Assembly (NCBI GenBank): GCA_019055375.1
Contig: JAHQIW010007131.1
Span: 186,001-250,000 of the forward strand
Reading direction: 5' to 3'
Source: Parelaphostrongylus tenuis
Lineage: Eukaryota > Nematoda > Chromadorea > Rhabditida > Metastrongylidae
Length of the DNA stretch: 64,000 nt
The notes beneath the pieces were generated by a model. The model saw only the letters and a program-made list of their open reading frames with translations, was not told where the DNA came from and did not search any database. Positions within the stretch are counted from its first letter, which is position 1, and each line of letters begins with the position of its first letter. Position numbers and translations under genes: made by a program. Below, in pieces: positions 22,672 to 34,966 of this stretch.

Positions 22672-22735
22672 CCTCAGACGGGGGTTGAACCCGCGATTCA
22701 TCCATACCAAGGACGCATGCTACCAACGTGGTGAG
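22672..22735 (-). other. tRNA-like sequence, left half of an inverted pair
   Basis: The minus-strand reading has an anticodon-type hairpin (CGTCC, loop TTGGTAT, GGATG), a T-arm (cgggggttcaacccgcg region) and a 3' acceptor-like 'gtctgagg'. The 5' acceptor half is replaced by the junction with its mirror copy. It belongs to the same family as the cloverleaves at 30216 and 60433. Confidence 0.5.
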
Positions 22736-22744
22736 TGAGCGGTG

Positions 22745-22812
22745 GCCTCATTGGTAGTGGTAGCACGCGTTCCCGGTATAGATAAAACGCGGGGTCCATC
22801 CCCGTCTGAGAA
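22745..22812 (+). other. tRNA-like sequence, right half of an inverted pair
   Basis: 'gcctcattggtagtggtagcacgcg' resembles an acceptor and D-arm, and 'cggggtccatccccg' a T-arm, closing with 'tctgag'. The anticodon hairpin is weak. Together with 22672-22735 it makes a roughly 140-nt head-to-head inverted pair. The flank 'gagttgagtggtggca' at 22647 also resembles the flank of the 60433 copy. Confidence 0.5.
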
Positions 22813-25369
22813 CGGCTTTTCGCATACCAAGCAATTTTCTTAGGAATATTTGAAACTCATAGCGCTGCGAAAAAAAAGTAAAAACATGAGAATTCGTAGG
22901 TTACCAGTATTACTAGTAATATCTCTCGTTGTAAACCTACTTTTTGAAACGATTACAAAGGTGTTGACAACAAGCAAAGGTCTTCAAGGTTATCAAACTG
23001 CGGTGTCCAATTAAATATTATTTACGAGGATGCTGAATATAGATGGGATTTCTAAACTAGAGTAAATGAATATGATCAGACTGGAAGCCTCTATTTTGGT
23101 CTTTCGATCATCTGCCATAAAAGACATAGTTATAGCCATTCCTCGATTCTGTAACGAACCTCAGAATGGACTTAGCAACATACTCTAAGTGTCAAGCAAA
23201 CAACGATGTAATTTGACAAAATCTACCAAAGAACCTTTGGAAGTTTTTTGCAAAGAAATAAAACTAGAGAAAAACCAACATCAGCGAAAGTCGCAAGCAA
23301 AAATGCCACATGCCCTCATTTTTTTTGCTTCTTCGTCTTGAGAAACAGCGTTTTGTCACTTTTTTAAAGATGTAACGGCGTTTAGCAACATCGACTCTGG
23401 TGTCACTCTTTCAATTCTTCACAAAAAAATATCTTGAAGTTAAGAAATTGCGGAAGTAGTCTTTGGACTATGTCCAGGATGAAACCGTAGCAGTTGAGGT
23501 CATCGCAGTTGGTTACAGTGGTAGTAGAGCTTATTTAGTGAAAAACTTTTCGCTAGGTCAAAGGAGACATTTCTCGATGTCTTTGTTGTTATAAGTTGAT
23601 TTTCTCAGATATTTGGAACTGTTACGGAGGAATTAACTAAGCATAAATCGAAAAAGTAAATTGCATATATTGACAGAAAGAATCGACATGCCTTTTGGAT
23701 TGGTTAATTTCAATTATGTACTTGATTATCGTGATCGTGAAGTACTCATGTTCAAAGAGAGAAGTACGACCAAATACTGTTCCACCTAACCGTCAAGCAT
23801 AAAATGGCTTAGATATATGTTTATTCACTCATGTATTTTTTGCCAAATATGACTAATCGCTAACGAAAATTTATTGAATATCTCTGACAAAGCCAATGAG
23901 GTTTTTAGGGCATGACATCATCAAATGCTATGAGGATCAGTCTAAAGTTAGCTGGTAATCTTATACAGGCTTTTTTTTTTGCTTCATACTTTTCCAAACT
24001 TCAAGTGGTTCAACAATTTTGATCAGTTATTAATGAAATGGATAGAATTAGACACCTCGATAGAAAATGTGGCAAAAAACCTTTGAGGTGAAAATGCAGA
24101 TGGCCAAAACATTTTGTGTTCGTGTGAAATTCTCAACATCTGGCAGAACGAAAGAGCGAATTTTATCTAATATAATTAAATTTCATTAAGATGTTACGTA
24201 AAAGTTGGTCGCATTCTAGTAGGTATACAGAAGATAACATTTAGATTCCACGGAACCACTTAAGTTCTAGAGAAATCTAAAATGACTATATAACATTCAA
24301 AAAACCAACATTTTATAAGTTTTCGGCAATAAGGGCAGGAACATTTTTACTAAATCGTTGAGCTAGCAAGAGGTTATCATAGAAGTTTTGTTTGGCTAAT
24401 ACTTCCGCATCTTCATCACGTTTGAAGTGGCCATGATTCTTGTTGACTGTCCTTAGGCGCTTGTTCTTGTGTGTATTTTCCTAGTCGCGTCAGGTCGAAA
24501 CCAGCGGAGTAAAATTGCAGTACCTTATCTTAGCTTAATAGCTTATGAAAATTATGGAAACAACTGCATCTGCTGCATAAATTGCAACGCAGAATTTGAG
24601 ACTACCCAGACTATATCTCACTAACTAGCTATTTACTGCTGTAGTATCAATTGCATATGAAGTATATCGAGCAGTGGGATTGTAGGTGCCCTGCAATACA
24701 TGCACTATTTTTAGTTTGACTCGATGCGACAGTGACACCAGATATTCCATTTCTCAGGGATGTTAAAATGGTAATATAATTACTTGGAAAGACAGCAGCA
24801 CTGATTTGATACATTGGTGAGCCACGACAAGTCAACACTGAGGCCAAATGTGCATTCTGTTACTTCGAACGATGCCTCATGAAGGCGAATACATGATCTA
24901 ATCGTCGCGTTTGATAACGCCACATGTCTTATTCTTTTGTAACGATTCGAATCATAGGTACCTTCTTGTATCATGCATGCACTTTCCAATGAATCGCTTA
25001 TGTTGAACAAAGACTTTCTTACAAACTATTGATAAAGTATCGAGAATTCAAGAAAAACTTATTTTATAGATAGGCTTTCTTCCAGCGCTATAGCACTAAA
25101 TTAATATTATGTTTTCCACGCCTTGAGCATTATCATGCCTGTATCTCGTGCGACAAAGCGCTCTTCTTGAACTATAACTAACTATTGAATAGCGTGATTC
25201 TTGCAGAAAACAGACATTTATATAGCTCTTGAAAATAGACAAAAATATATACGTATAGCATATTCTGAACCTTTCGTATAGTCTGTTATGCCACTTATAC
25301 CGTTTAAGGCATGTGATTCTGCATTGTAGCCTCGACAGTTGCACGGTGCCTATCGGTTCAGTCAGTTCC
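22813..25369. other. No gene recognised; SINE fragment
   Basis: A plus-strand SINE family 1 fragment lies at about 24780-24905 ('agcagcactgatttgatacattgg' onward). The remainder is AT-rich with no supportable exon. Confidence 0.4.
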
Positions 25370-25470
25370 GTAGAGGAGCCGACGCCGAACTATATTCACC
25401 CACCACTAAGTGATAAAATCACCCAAATGGCAGTGTTCTACACTTGATTGCTCGTGGCTGGTGAAGCGTG
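25370..25470 (+). repeat. Dispersed repeat, partner of 9230-9350
   Basis: 'tagaggagccgacgccgaac', 'taagtgataaaatcaccc', then 'cagtgttctacacttgattgctcgtggctgg' match the minus strand at 9230-9350. It sits immediately left of the fold-back array. Confidence 0.65.
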
Positions 25471-25523
25471 ATCGTCTTACGCTCTTTTTCCGTTAGATGG
25501 CACGGGATAATGAAACGATCCCT

Positions 25524-27860
25524 TTGCTCGACAAGAAATTTTCACGAGAGCGTTAGTAATCATTCGAGAGCTCGAATCTCTGACTACTGCGCTACGTGGC
25601 CGTAGTTGAAAAACCCCCTGGTACTTTCCCGCTATCCGCACCCTATTTTAACCCCTCAGAAAAAGCTAATTTTCAGTTTTTTCTAATGCTCGAGTAGCCA
25701 TTCGATAGCTTGTATCAAGAGAATTTGAATGGTGTACTTTAATTTCGAAAAGATTTATTATTGCTTTGAAACACCAAAAATGTGATTTTGTTCCTCATTC
25801 AAACATTTCTCGTTGACCAGAGCTTTCTCTTTAGACTTTTGGTAATCATTGACAAATCAAATCTCAAGGATTTCAATGATGTTTTGGTTTTTGAAACGGA
25901 CTTCTTGATACGCTGTAACAGGCAAATGACGAATAAGTTTCGCAAAAGTAGATCATTTCCGTCGTCTATACTCTATTTCGACCCTTCAGAAAAGGCTTAA
26001 CTTCTAGATGTGTCCAACTTGAGTAGTCAACCGATAGCATAAGCCAGAGAATTTTGGATGATTTCTTTTAAAATTGTTTCTTGCTGCACTGAAACCGCAG
26101 AAATGAAATTTCAATTCTCTTCCAAACCCTTCTCGCTGATCAAAGCCTTTTCTTCAGACTTTCAAAAACCAATCAATGGATTTGATATCGAGAATTCCAA
26201 TAATATAACTGGCTCTGAAAAGGATTTCTTGGTGCGCTGTAACAGCCAAAAGGAGATTGAGTTCCACACTCGGCACACAGGGTGTGTCTTCACTGACGTG
26301 GCTATGCCTGTAACATCGCCAAATAGTCTGTGGATCTAATGCAAGCTTCATTCGATAACCTTTCTTGCACAGACGTTCGGTTTGTAATACGCCATGTTTT
26401 TGTAGAAACATGACTGTGTTTTTTTTCTCAGTATTTGACAAACCATAAAGGCTCATAATTAGGGGAATTCGATGAAAACCTGAGAAAACAATTAAAAGGT
26501 AGTCGATTTTCAGCGAAGCAGTATCGCTTATTGCGAAATCTTAGTCAAACGGCGAAATCTTATCCACATATCACCAAGCGTGCGGGGCTAAAGTCGATGT
26601 CGCGCTACTCGGAACTCAAGATTTTTCTGGCTGCTACAGCGCAATGAAAAGTCCTTCTCAGAAGCTAAGAGCATCACTGGATCTTGAGATTTGATTATTT
26701 GATTTATCAATTAACTGTTCAAAGTCCGAAGAAAAAGCTCTGCTCAGCGCGAAATGTTTGAATAAGCAAAAAATATTGTTTTTGCTGTTTTAGCGCAGTA
26801 ATAAAGCCCTTTTGAAGATAAAATACGCCATTCAAATTTTTTTTACCTATTTAAGCTATCGTATGACCTTATTAAACACCAAAAACGATCGGAAAATCCT
26901 TTTTTTGGAAAATCTCTAATCACCGAAAGAAATCATTCCCTCAGTTGTTGCTGTTTAACTAAATAGAAACAAAGGGCCTTTGTACAGCGCTGTGACAAGA
27001 AATTTAATATTATGTTGCATACGCGTCAAAAATGAATCTTGAGTTTTTTGTATCGGAAATATAGAAAAAAATTTAGTTTATTGCTTTGTCAGCTCAGGGT
27101 TTCCACTTTATTTTTCAATGAAAAGCAAACTCGCTAATATACTTATGTCTAAAGGACCTAAGCCTATGCACGAGAAGCGTTTGAATGCATAGAGTAAATC
27201 TTGAAGTGTCAGAGTAACTTATTTAATCTGAAGTACTTGTCAAGGTTGAGGAGAGATTTAGATTTCAAAAAAAATCGCACTGCAGTGTGAATTGCTCCGG
27301 TGTGGTCTACCGAAAGGCGCTATCGATCCACACCACTCAGGCACCTAGCAAAGAGCAATGTGCGGTGTGTTTGGAACTCAGTTTGTAATTTTTCTGCTAC
27401 AGTACAGTAAAGCGGTTTTGCCGGGAACCAAACATAGTTCTAAAATCTTTGAATCTTTAAGCTATCGAGTGGTTACTGTGAGTCTGAGGAAAAGCTTTAT
27501 CGTGAGAGGAACATGAGTGTGTGAAACACGAATCCATTTTCTTTGCTTCCTTTGCTATAGCGCTACGAAGTGGTCTTTTTGAAAAACAAGTACACTTTTC
27601 AATTTCTCGAGTTTCACATTGTCTGATGGGTACCATTAATTTGAGCAAGAAACGTTATCTTACGAGTTATAAAGGCGGTACCGCGCGGTTCATGTAAGAC
27701 ATAGTTTTATTTCGAGTGCTCTAGCACTGTATGAAGGCCTTTCTAAAAAAAAGCGCTTTTTACGCCTTCCTAGATCTGAATTCAAATGATTATTTAAAGT
27801 CTGATGAAAGCTTTTTTTTCAGAGAAATAATTTCTCTCAAATGTGCCTGCGCAGTAATAT
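25524..27860. mobile_element. Compound fold-back repeat array
   Basis: The left end 'tcgacaagaaattttcacgagagcgttagtaatcattcgagagctc' is the terminal sequence of the fold-back family also seen at 56230 and 62941. A complementary end is found near 27450-27515 ('taagctatcgagtggttactg...cgtgagagg'). Between them, units of about 300 nt recur in direct order (25690-25990 and 26050-26260, sharing 'gacttcttgatacgctgtaacag'/'gatttcttggtgcgctgtaacag') and inverted (26620-26800). The open frames at 25782-26339 and 26154-26456 are repeat sequence. Confidence 0.65.
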
Positions 27861-29087
27861 AAAATACTCTTTTTATACTCTCTAATCAAGTATCTTGGTA
27901 AAGTACCTGAGAATCTGTTGGGTAGTAATATTTATTTATTCACATGATTCATCACAACATTCACTGTGCAGATCCTAACATTTCTTGCATTAAGTTTTCC
28001 CGCATATTTCTTATCCAAGGGCCTTTAAACATTTCCATGTTGATTCGGCTGCTGACTCAAGAGTTCATCTTCCTTATGAACTTGGCAGAATCTGGTCAGG
28101 TCGATTCATACTCGAATTGAGGAATAGCTTAACTAAGGAGTTTCCCACGTTTTTTCAAGAGAGCCGTCTGGAGAGGAAATCGAACCAGAACCTTGTTTGC
28201 TGATGAACCACATAACTAACCACTTCATTATACTCGACCACTAAGTTGATTGAATAATTCTGAGATACAATCAAGAAAAAGTTTGCAAAAAAGTTTCAAT
28301 TTAAAGTATATGTATGTAATATATTATAATGCATTAACTATTTTCATTTATAACAACGCTATGGCGCGTTGTGCTGTTTTTTTATTGTCTATCTACTTAT
28401 ATAATATAGCCTCATCGCAAACGGAATGGCAATCCTAACAGATAGGGAAGTTTGTTTTCAAGGATTAATCCGTTTATTGCGTCATATCGTGAGAGTTTTG
28501 GCATCAATACATTAGAGTGGTGCAAGTATTGATAGTGAATACTGATGTAGTCGATGAAAAGGATTTTCGCAATATTCTTGGACGTTGTTAATGGTGACTC
28601 AGACCCTAGATTACCTCTTAATTTTTGAACTTCTGTAGAGAAAACTGGAAGATTACATCGCCTTGTGTTGAGCTTCTAATGCTTGCACGAAACCTGGCAC
28701 CACAAATACATTGATATTTGGACATATTTATCGCAACCATATTCATTTATAATTATATTTCACTATTTTTACTCAGTTATTTTGAGACGCGTCTAGCTCA
28801 GTGGTTAATCGTACCATACGCTGCAGATACACTCAAAACTTTCAGCTTCTTCGCGGGCCAACCAAGCCCGCTATCTCCGGTTGTGGGCCAAATGTTACAA
28901 AGCTTTTTTGAAAGAATGTAAATACTACAAACACTGATAGATCGTCAACAAGCCACTACACAAAATAAATATATATTTACTCCCTTCTACATTGCTACAA
29001 ACAAAATCAATAACATCACAAATCCCCAGCTTGAATTCAAACTGGGGGTCTTATATTTATTATTACTACTTGCTCTTATTTACACTG
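27861..29087. other. No gene recognised
   Basis: No exon or repeat is firmly supported. 'gcgtctagctcagtggttaatcg' at 28786 resembles a tRNA A box but has no matching cloverleaf. Confidence 0.3.
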
Positions 29088-29215
29088 TATTTGGAACATC
29101 TAGATTAAATTGAAGCCATCTGTGTAGCCATTAATTAATACTCAGCAGTAGACCGATATGATTTTGCGATTTGGAACATTTAGATCTAGATTGAAGCCAT
29201 CTATGCAGTCGCAAA
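29088..29215 (+). repeat. Short tandem duplication
   Basis: 'tttggaacatctagattaaattgaagccatctgtg' at 29089 recurs at 29170 as 'tttggaacatttagatctagattgaagccatctatg'. Two units of about 80 nt. Confidence 0.7.
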
Positions 29216-29894
29216 GTAATCCTCATTGATAAAAAAAACAACAATGATAATCTCATAAGTAGCAAATTACTTCATCTTCATATCATATGATGAAAATACA
29301 AGTCAGGATATCAATGAGTATAGAAGCCTCTAGTAAAAAAGTCACCGATAACTGTTTTTTAGAGTTGTAGTAAGAAAAAATAAATTAGGAAGAATTCTCT
29401 TGGAAAGATCGCGATAAACTAACATCAAAAATAACTAGTAAAGCAATATCAAATCTGGAGAGTCACTAATAAGAATTTATTCGGTTTTCACTGCAGACAT
29501 ATTTGACACGTATCACTTTGCCGCATTACTCTTCGAGCGATATTATGTAAAAATTGATTTACGACTGACTTTATCGCTGCCTCCAGAAAACACTGCGCGC
29601 ATTTTACCAGCATTGTCTCAAAAATGCGCTAATTCATTTCCTATACAGCAAGCTCTCAGTCACCTAGATCTATCTTGACTCGAACCGTCCGTCGTTGAAC
29701 AGCAGATTCTAAATAATTTTAAAAAAAGTGCTCGGAATAAGTCATTGTTGGATGAAGAATAGATTCTTTCTAAAACAAATATCACCAGAGTATTCAAGAT
29801 ATGTGGGGCAGAAACTTCCAAGCGAGTGACAGTATGCATTCCAATATAAGATAAATATGTTAGATACTTTCAATCAATTTCACCTTATTAATTG

Positions 29895-30162
29895 AAAAGG
29901 AAAAAAGTTCTCGGCGTTGATCAATCCCTGAGGAATGCGCCATGCATTCGTCTTCAATTTTCAACTTCGTTTGAGGTAATTGAATGCATATCTGGCATTT
30001 ACAATAACTCGCGGTGGCCTCCCGCTGAATCGAGTCAATGCTGCTTATCCTCCCAGACAAGTCTGAGAACAGTCTGGTACTAGTTTACCAACATCGGAGG
30101 GATGGATAGCAGGGTGAGACATGAGCGCGAGATCGAACCATTGACCTCGTGTGCGACGCTTT
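29895..30162 (-). repeat. SINE family 1, minus strand, head truncated
   Basis: On the minus strand the B box 'ggttcgatctcgcgctcatg', the body and the 3' end ('gcgcattcctcagggattgatcaacgccgagaac') are clear. The A-box head is missing where the inverted-repeat element at 30178 begins. Confidence 0.8.
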
Positions 30163-30177
30163 TATTAACTACTTAAT

Positions 30178-30360
30178 GATATACCCAGTATTATAGAGTG
30201 ATGTGCAAAACGTACGCGTCAGGCGGGACTAGAACCCGCACTCACTCTATCCAGGAGCGCATGCTCATTCCGTTACACTGCTGTCGCCTATTTTGCACAT
30301 CGCTCTTTCTACGCTACGGCGCATCGCGTTTTGCACATCACTCTATAACACTGGTATATC
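30178..30360. mobile_element. 183-bp inverted-repeat element carrying a tRNA-like sequence
   Basis: The left arm 'gatatacccagtattatagagtgatgtgcaaaacg' (30178-30212) is the near-perfect complement of the right arm at 30327-30360; the inner 22 nt match exactly. The tRNA-like sequence at 30216-30287 fills most of the inside. This looks like a MITE that has picked up, or is built around, a tRNA-like unit. Confidence 0.8.
30216..30287 (-). tRNA. tRNA-like 72-nt cloverleaf, GGA anticodon loop
   Basis: The minus strand folds as: acceptor GCGACAG/CTGACGC (6 of 7 pairs), D-stem GTGT/GCAT (wobbles), anticodon stem CGCTC/GAGTG with loop CTGGATA (U33 present, anticodon GGA), a 3-nt variable loop, and T-stem GCGGG/CCCGC with loop TTCTAGT. 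GGA would read serine UCC, but serine tRNAs have a long variable arm and this does not. So a real serine tRNA is unlikely; it is a tRNA-like gene or pseudogene. Confidence 0.5.
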
Positions 30361-30689
30361 TATAAGATCAGACCACCGCAAAAAGCGGTGAAATAAAAAC
30401 AATTTCAATTGATCTCAAGTACTTAACGATATTTTTTAAAAAGGCTTATAATTTCCATTAAGTCTATACCTTACTGTGAAAAGTAATTCGTACTTTGAGG
30501 TGGATTCAGTAATAATAAACAATTCAAAACATGTTCGAAGAAATAAAATAGTAGTAATAAGTGATGTAAGAAAAACCAAATATAGAACAAATATGTACAG
30601 AATCTTTCAACCCCTAAAGATGACGTGTACAAAAGCGGAGGTAAACTATTGTTTGAAGGTTTCTCCCACTGGATAAAACGTGTTACTCA

Positions 30690-31085
30690 ATAATTATTCG
30701 AAAGTTTAACTCTCTGCAATCTCGACTGTATGGGTAATTTTCAAAAAAAGCCTTTTTACCACGTTGTAGCAACGAAAATAAAGTAATGTTCATAGTCAGT
30801 TTGTTTTATTTGCTTGACTGGAGCTTATATGTGGGTGTTCGCCAAAATCATACTAATCATTCGATAGTACAAATCTCAAAGATTTTGATACTGAAATTGA
30901 TTCCTGAAAGGTTATCATTAGACGCTGTAAGAGCGAAAAATATTACGTTTTGCACTCAAAGTTCATATCGCACAGAAAAGTTTTATATGCACTAAAAACA
31001 TATGACTATGTAGAGAAATCATGAAGTAACAGAGTATCACAAAGACCTATGGTTTTACTTTCCGAATGGAGGAAATGCCCCAACT
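30690..31085 (+). repeat. Fold-back family, decayed single copy
   Basis: It shares 'ttgtagcaacgaaaataa', 'taatcattcgatag' and 'aatcatgaagtaacagagtatcac' with the copy at 38755-39145 in the same order. The frame at 30786-30995 is inside it and not a gene. Confidence 0.6.
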
Positions 31086-34000
31086 GAATAACTAAATTCG
31101 CGCGGTACGATCAATCAATTGCTGTCCCTCAAGGGTCAATGCTTATTATTGGTCGTTTAATTGCTATCACAAATACAACCATAGCAATGCAGAGAGATGA
31201 CCAGAACTCGAACTCAGGCGGGCTCCGAGCCTAAGAAAATCTTTTCGTCACGTGCACTCCACCACACAAATATTATAATATAGTGATGCAATGCAGTATA
31301 ATCTGGTTTATAATATATATCATGAAGATCAGCTAACATTTCCACTACATATCTACTATTCATTTCTAAACATTATTACAAATTATTTAACTATACTAGA
31401 TACTCTCAAGACCTATATCTCGAATTATTTACCAAATATGAGATCCTGCAAAGCTTTCAACGTATCCTAAAATTCCAGAAATAAAAGCGGTTTGATTCCC
31501 GCAAAAAAAAAAACAGCGGACAAACACACGTGCTTTGCGTTAATGAATTATTTTAACAAGAAAAATTTACATAACTGAAGTGGAAAAAGCAAAAATTCAA
31601 AAGTAGAGAAAAAATAAGTATAAGGACTTCCGCAAAAAAGTGTACGCACATGCCTATTTTCCGCTCTTATCAACGGTGTTCTAGGGTAATCAGATACATC
31701 ATCGATACATCTACACTTGAGAAAGTTAAAATTAGTTTTAAAACACGAAACATCTATCCGCACGTCTTGTTAGCTTTTTGAATAGATTATTTCACCTTAG
31801 GCGATAAAGGCTTACCAGTATCAGAACACTACTGATGTTTCTAATAGCAGAGATTCTTAATCCGAAATTTTATTCGAAAACTAGCTGTGTTTTCGTTTTT
31901 TTTTTTTTTTTGATTGTTACATAGGAAGGCACTAGATCACCTTTTTTTTAGTTAGCTTGTTCGTTAGCTAGAACGATAAGCTGAACGAGTTTTGGATTTA
32001 CTTCAAAAAAATCTGTAAAAAGGGGTAGAAATGGAAAATAAAGATGCGCGACATCTCGTAATATACTGAACTGGAATGAAATTATATTCACCTCACTGGT
32101 TTCAAGTCAATTTACTAGTTCAATAGTGAGGTGTGTGCATACCACTTGAGCTCATTTGAAATCATATGGTGTGAATAATGGGATCCTTCAAGTCTAAACT
32201 AACATTTCACGACAGATAGTGAGCTTTACTGGTATATATGAAAACTATTCGGTTTTACAGAGCTACAGAACTTCATTGATTTTAATGAAAACAATCAGAA
32301 GTCGTGGGTACGGAGCTTTTCAGTTTGAAAAAACTTATTGATTCTACACAATCTCGACTACTAATGAGACATTGAGTGAAACAAAGCCATCATTGTCTGT
32401 AGTTCGTTGTCTAGAAGAAAAATACTTTCTTACTCATCAGCGCCTTTCAGTTCTGATTTTCCGGAGCCCACGAGGCGAAATTTTTTAACTCTTTTACATT
32501 CCAAGGCTAATAATTGGAACATGAAAGCTATTGAACACATGAGAATACGCCCAGCTTCGGCATGATAATGTTCCCCGATGCATCTTTCGTTTCTTTCAGA
32601 AGCTGTGTTTGCGTCCGAAAGTTCAAAAAGTTAGACATTGCTTTATTTTTGAAGAAATGATTGTCGGTTCAAAACATCAAGCATGAAAAAAGCAATATAA
32701 TATAGACATTATTTACACTCTTATGGTGATAGAGTCAATAGCATAGTCTAGATTAGAGATAAAATCCCTTCTATTCATCTGAAAATCCTCATCTTCTCCA
32801 ATACTCTATCAATAAAGAGATTATCGTCAGTTGGTGAAGAAGTCAGCGTAGTTGACTGTTTGTTGATATGGATTTTTTTTACAAAATTTACGAGACTTTT
32901 ACCAGCACTTGGTATTACCGTCATCTACTACATCTGTTTGAAATTCAGTTCCTTAAACATAAATCCGCATGGATTCTCTAACTTACGTTCGTTCAACTTA
33001 ATCGTAGTAAAGTCAAAAAAATAGAACTGAAGGAAAGAAGACCATCGTCAAAAAACAGGAAATGAAGTTGTTCGTGAATCACAACTACTACTTCCGACAA
33101 AATTGCGCCGTTTACTACTCAATGATGCAGCACGAGGGCGATGTTTGATGTTATTCATTATAAAAACGACAGTCTTCCGTTTAGCGGCCGACTCGCTTTT
33201 TATATTATTGTTTAAATCATTGCTATCGATTAATCCAAAGAAAAGAGATATTGACTGGAAGGTCTGTAACAAGTTTTCTTAAATTCTCTATCAAGAAGTT
33301 TTTGAAGCTGAACTGAGGCCTTGTTAGAATAGTAGTTGGGTCTGCTTTGCAAAATAGACTTAGTCCTTCACTCAGTCCCATGCATCGGTCAAACCAAGCA
33401 CCATACATCAGAGGTACACGAATTGATATCAAGCTTGTCTCAGTGGATTGAATTTCGAGCTGATAGGTGAGTAAGCTACGCAAGTCATCACATAGCTGAT
33501 ATGTCTATTGTGATATATTTCAAAGGTCAAATATATATTCGGCAACCTTTCGCTTTTATTACGTAACCATCAAAGAATCAAGTGAATCTTTTTTATTCTT
33601 TTTTTCGGAAATTGTAGAAAAAACTTACATAGTAGGCATTGTCGGTGTGTGTTAGATTTCGTTGAAATATGTGGATACTCTAGAATAAAATAATGTCAGG
33701 AAAAAAACACCTGGCGAACGAATTTTATTGGGTTTCGTTGAGGAAAATTCGAGTAAAAACGTGCACGTATGAGTAGAAAACTCTGATGGTGCACCATCAG
33801 CTTTTCCCCGTTGCCACGCCCCTTTAGTTCTTCACATAGGCGATTTGCTCAAGAGATGAAGACGGTGTATTTGTGAACTTGTAAAATGGAAACAATGAGC
33901 CACTTTAGGTGATAGTTGACAATTAACTTGTAAAAAGTCGGATAAAAACTAAATAAAGTTCATCAGGTAACTAACAACCCACAATTTAGAATATTGAAGT

Positions 34001-34593
34001 ATTTTCCAATTATGGTAAGGAGTAATAATAGATCTTTATCGGGAAAAATTCGGCAGATGACCTTCATTGCTTAGAAGTTTAGAAAATTCTAAACAAAATA
34101 GTTTTTTTGAATAGCTCATCCATCGATAAATTTGATCTTTTTGAGAGTCATCTTAATCAACTAATAGAAAATTGAAGACGAATTTGGAGAATAATATGAA
34201 AAATTATTGATGTGGGTAAATACATGGATAAATTTAGAAATGGAACATTTAAGCATAACTTATGTGACTAGAGCTGCTATGGGACCATCTGTCTTTTATT
34301 CTCGAATTGAGAAATTCATATGAAGTAATATGAAAGCAGTGCAATGAACTTTTAATTAGAAAAATGAACAAATCCAGCTCTTTTTTTGCCTTTTTTTGTC
34401 CATTATGTAATTACAATTTAGTTGTTTCCTTCACGTCATATGTTAACACTTATCAACAGACTACACTTTTCTGCTTCCTTAATTGAATCGCTTGAAATGA
34501 AAAACATGTCTTCTTTTTTGAAAGACACAATGAGATTCGTTAGTGATAGTAAAGAAAAACATAAATAAATATCCGCTAAAACTGCTTTTGCAG
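31086..34593. other. No recognised exon; possible unknown minus-strand ORF
   Basis: The minus frame at 33048-33272 follows an acceptor-like 'ttgttacag' (33263-33271). It encodes a basic, serine-rich tail (SAAKRKTVVFIMNNIKHRPR, then SLSSKRRNFVGSSSCDS) ending at a stop. It looks like a cytoplasmic C-terminus, but I cannot name a family or find the preceding exon. The minus frame at 31548-31763 is likewise unassigned. Confidence 0.35.
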
Positions 34594-34664
34594 GTCATTC
34601 AACATCTTCGGTGGAATTGAAAAAAGATTTTGCTCAAGTGATAACTGATACGGAGCGTTCAAAG
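34594..34664 (+). CDS. Ig/Fn3 giant protein, exon A (Ig part)
   Basis: First exon recognised of a large plus-strand gene. Acceptor 'ctgcttttgcag', donor gtcagt. The exon starts with two bases completing a codon from an unseen upstream exon and ends in phase 0. The peptide (HSTSSVELKKDFAQVITDTE) fits the middle strands of an I-set Ig domain whose second half is the next exon. The start of the domain with the first cysteine and tryptophan was not found upstream, so either more exons lie to the left or this is a partial domain. Confidence 0.65.
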
Positions 34665-34843
34665 GTCAGTTTGTTTTCTAAAGTTTTTTGAGCATAAATT
34701 GGTATAAGTGCAATAAAATGTTGCGCTTGTAGTCAACAAAAGCTATTTAATGGATGCACATGTTTTTTTACGGTGGCTATGGTCCATTCCAAAACGTTGT
34801 GACTTCATTTTTTTATCTCGCAAATATTACGAAAATATTACAG

Positions 34844-34966
34844 GTTGAAGAGATTTGCCATAATACAACTTTAACGATAAGATGTGCACATGTTAAAGAT
34901 AGTGGAAAGCTTATTTTGATAGCTGAAAATCGTTTCGAACAGGATTCACTTCCATATTCGATACAG
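34844..34966 (+). CDS. Ig/Fn3 giant protein, exon B (Ig C-terminal half)
   Basis: 41 codons, phase 0 at both ends. Acceptor 'aatattacag', donor gtaatg. The peptide has TTLTIRCAHVKDSGKLILIA followed by ENRFEQDS, the E-F-G strand pattern of I-set Ig domains (DSG.Y..xAEN). The usual YxC cysteine is replaced by LIL, as often in intracellular muscle Ig domains that need no disulfide. This is a strong sign of a coding exon. Confidence 0.85.

Noticed and set aside
31190..31265. tRNA-like sequence with a long variable arm on the minus strand
   Set aside because: A variable-arm-like GGCTCGGAGCC hairpin and GTTCGAG loop are present, but acceptor, D and anticodon stems do not pair well.
33223..33483. 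86-codon minus ORF (MYGAWFDRCMGLSEGL...)
   Set aside because: No recognised domain; part of the sequence resembles SINE body and no good donor is present.
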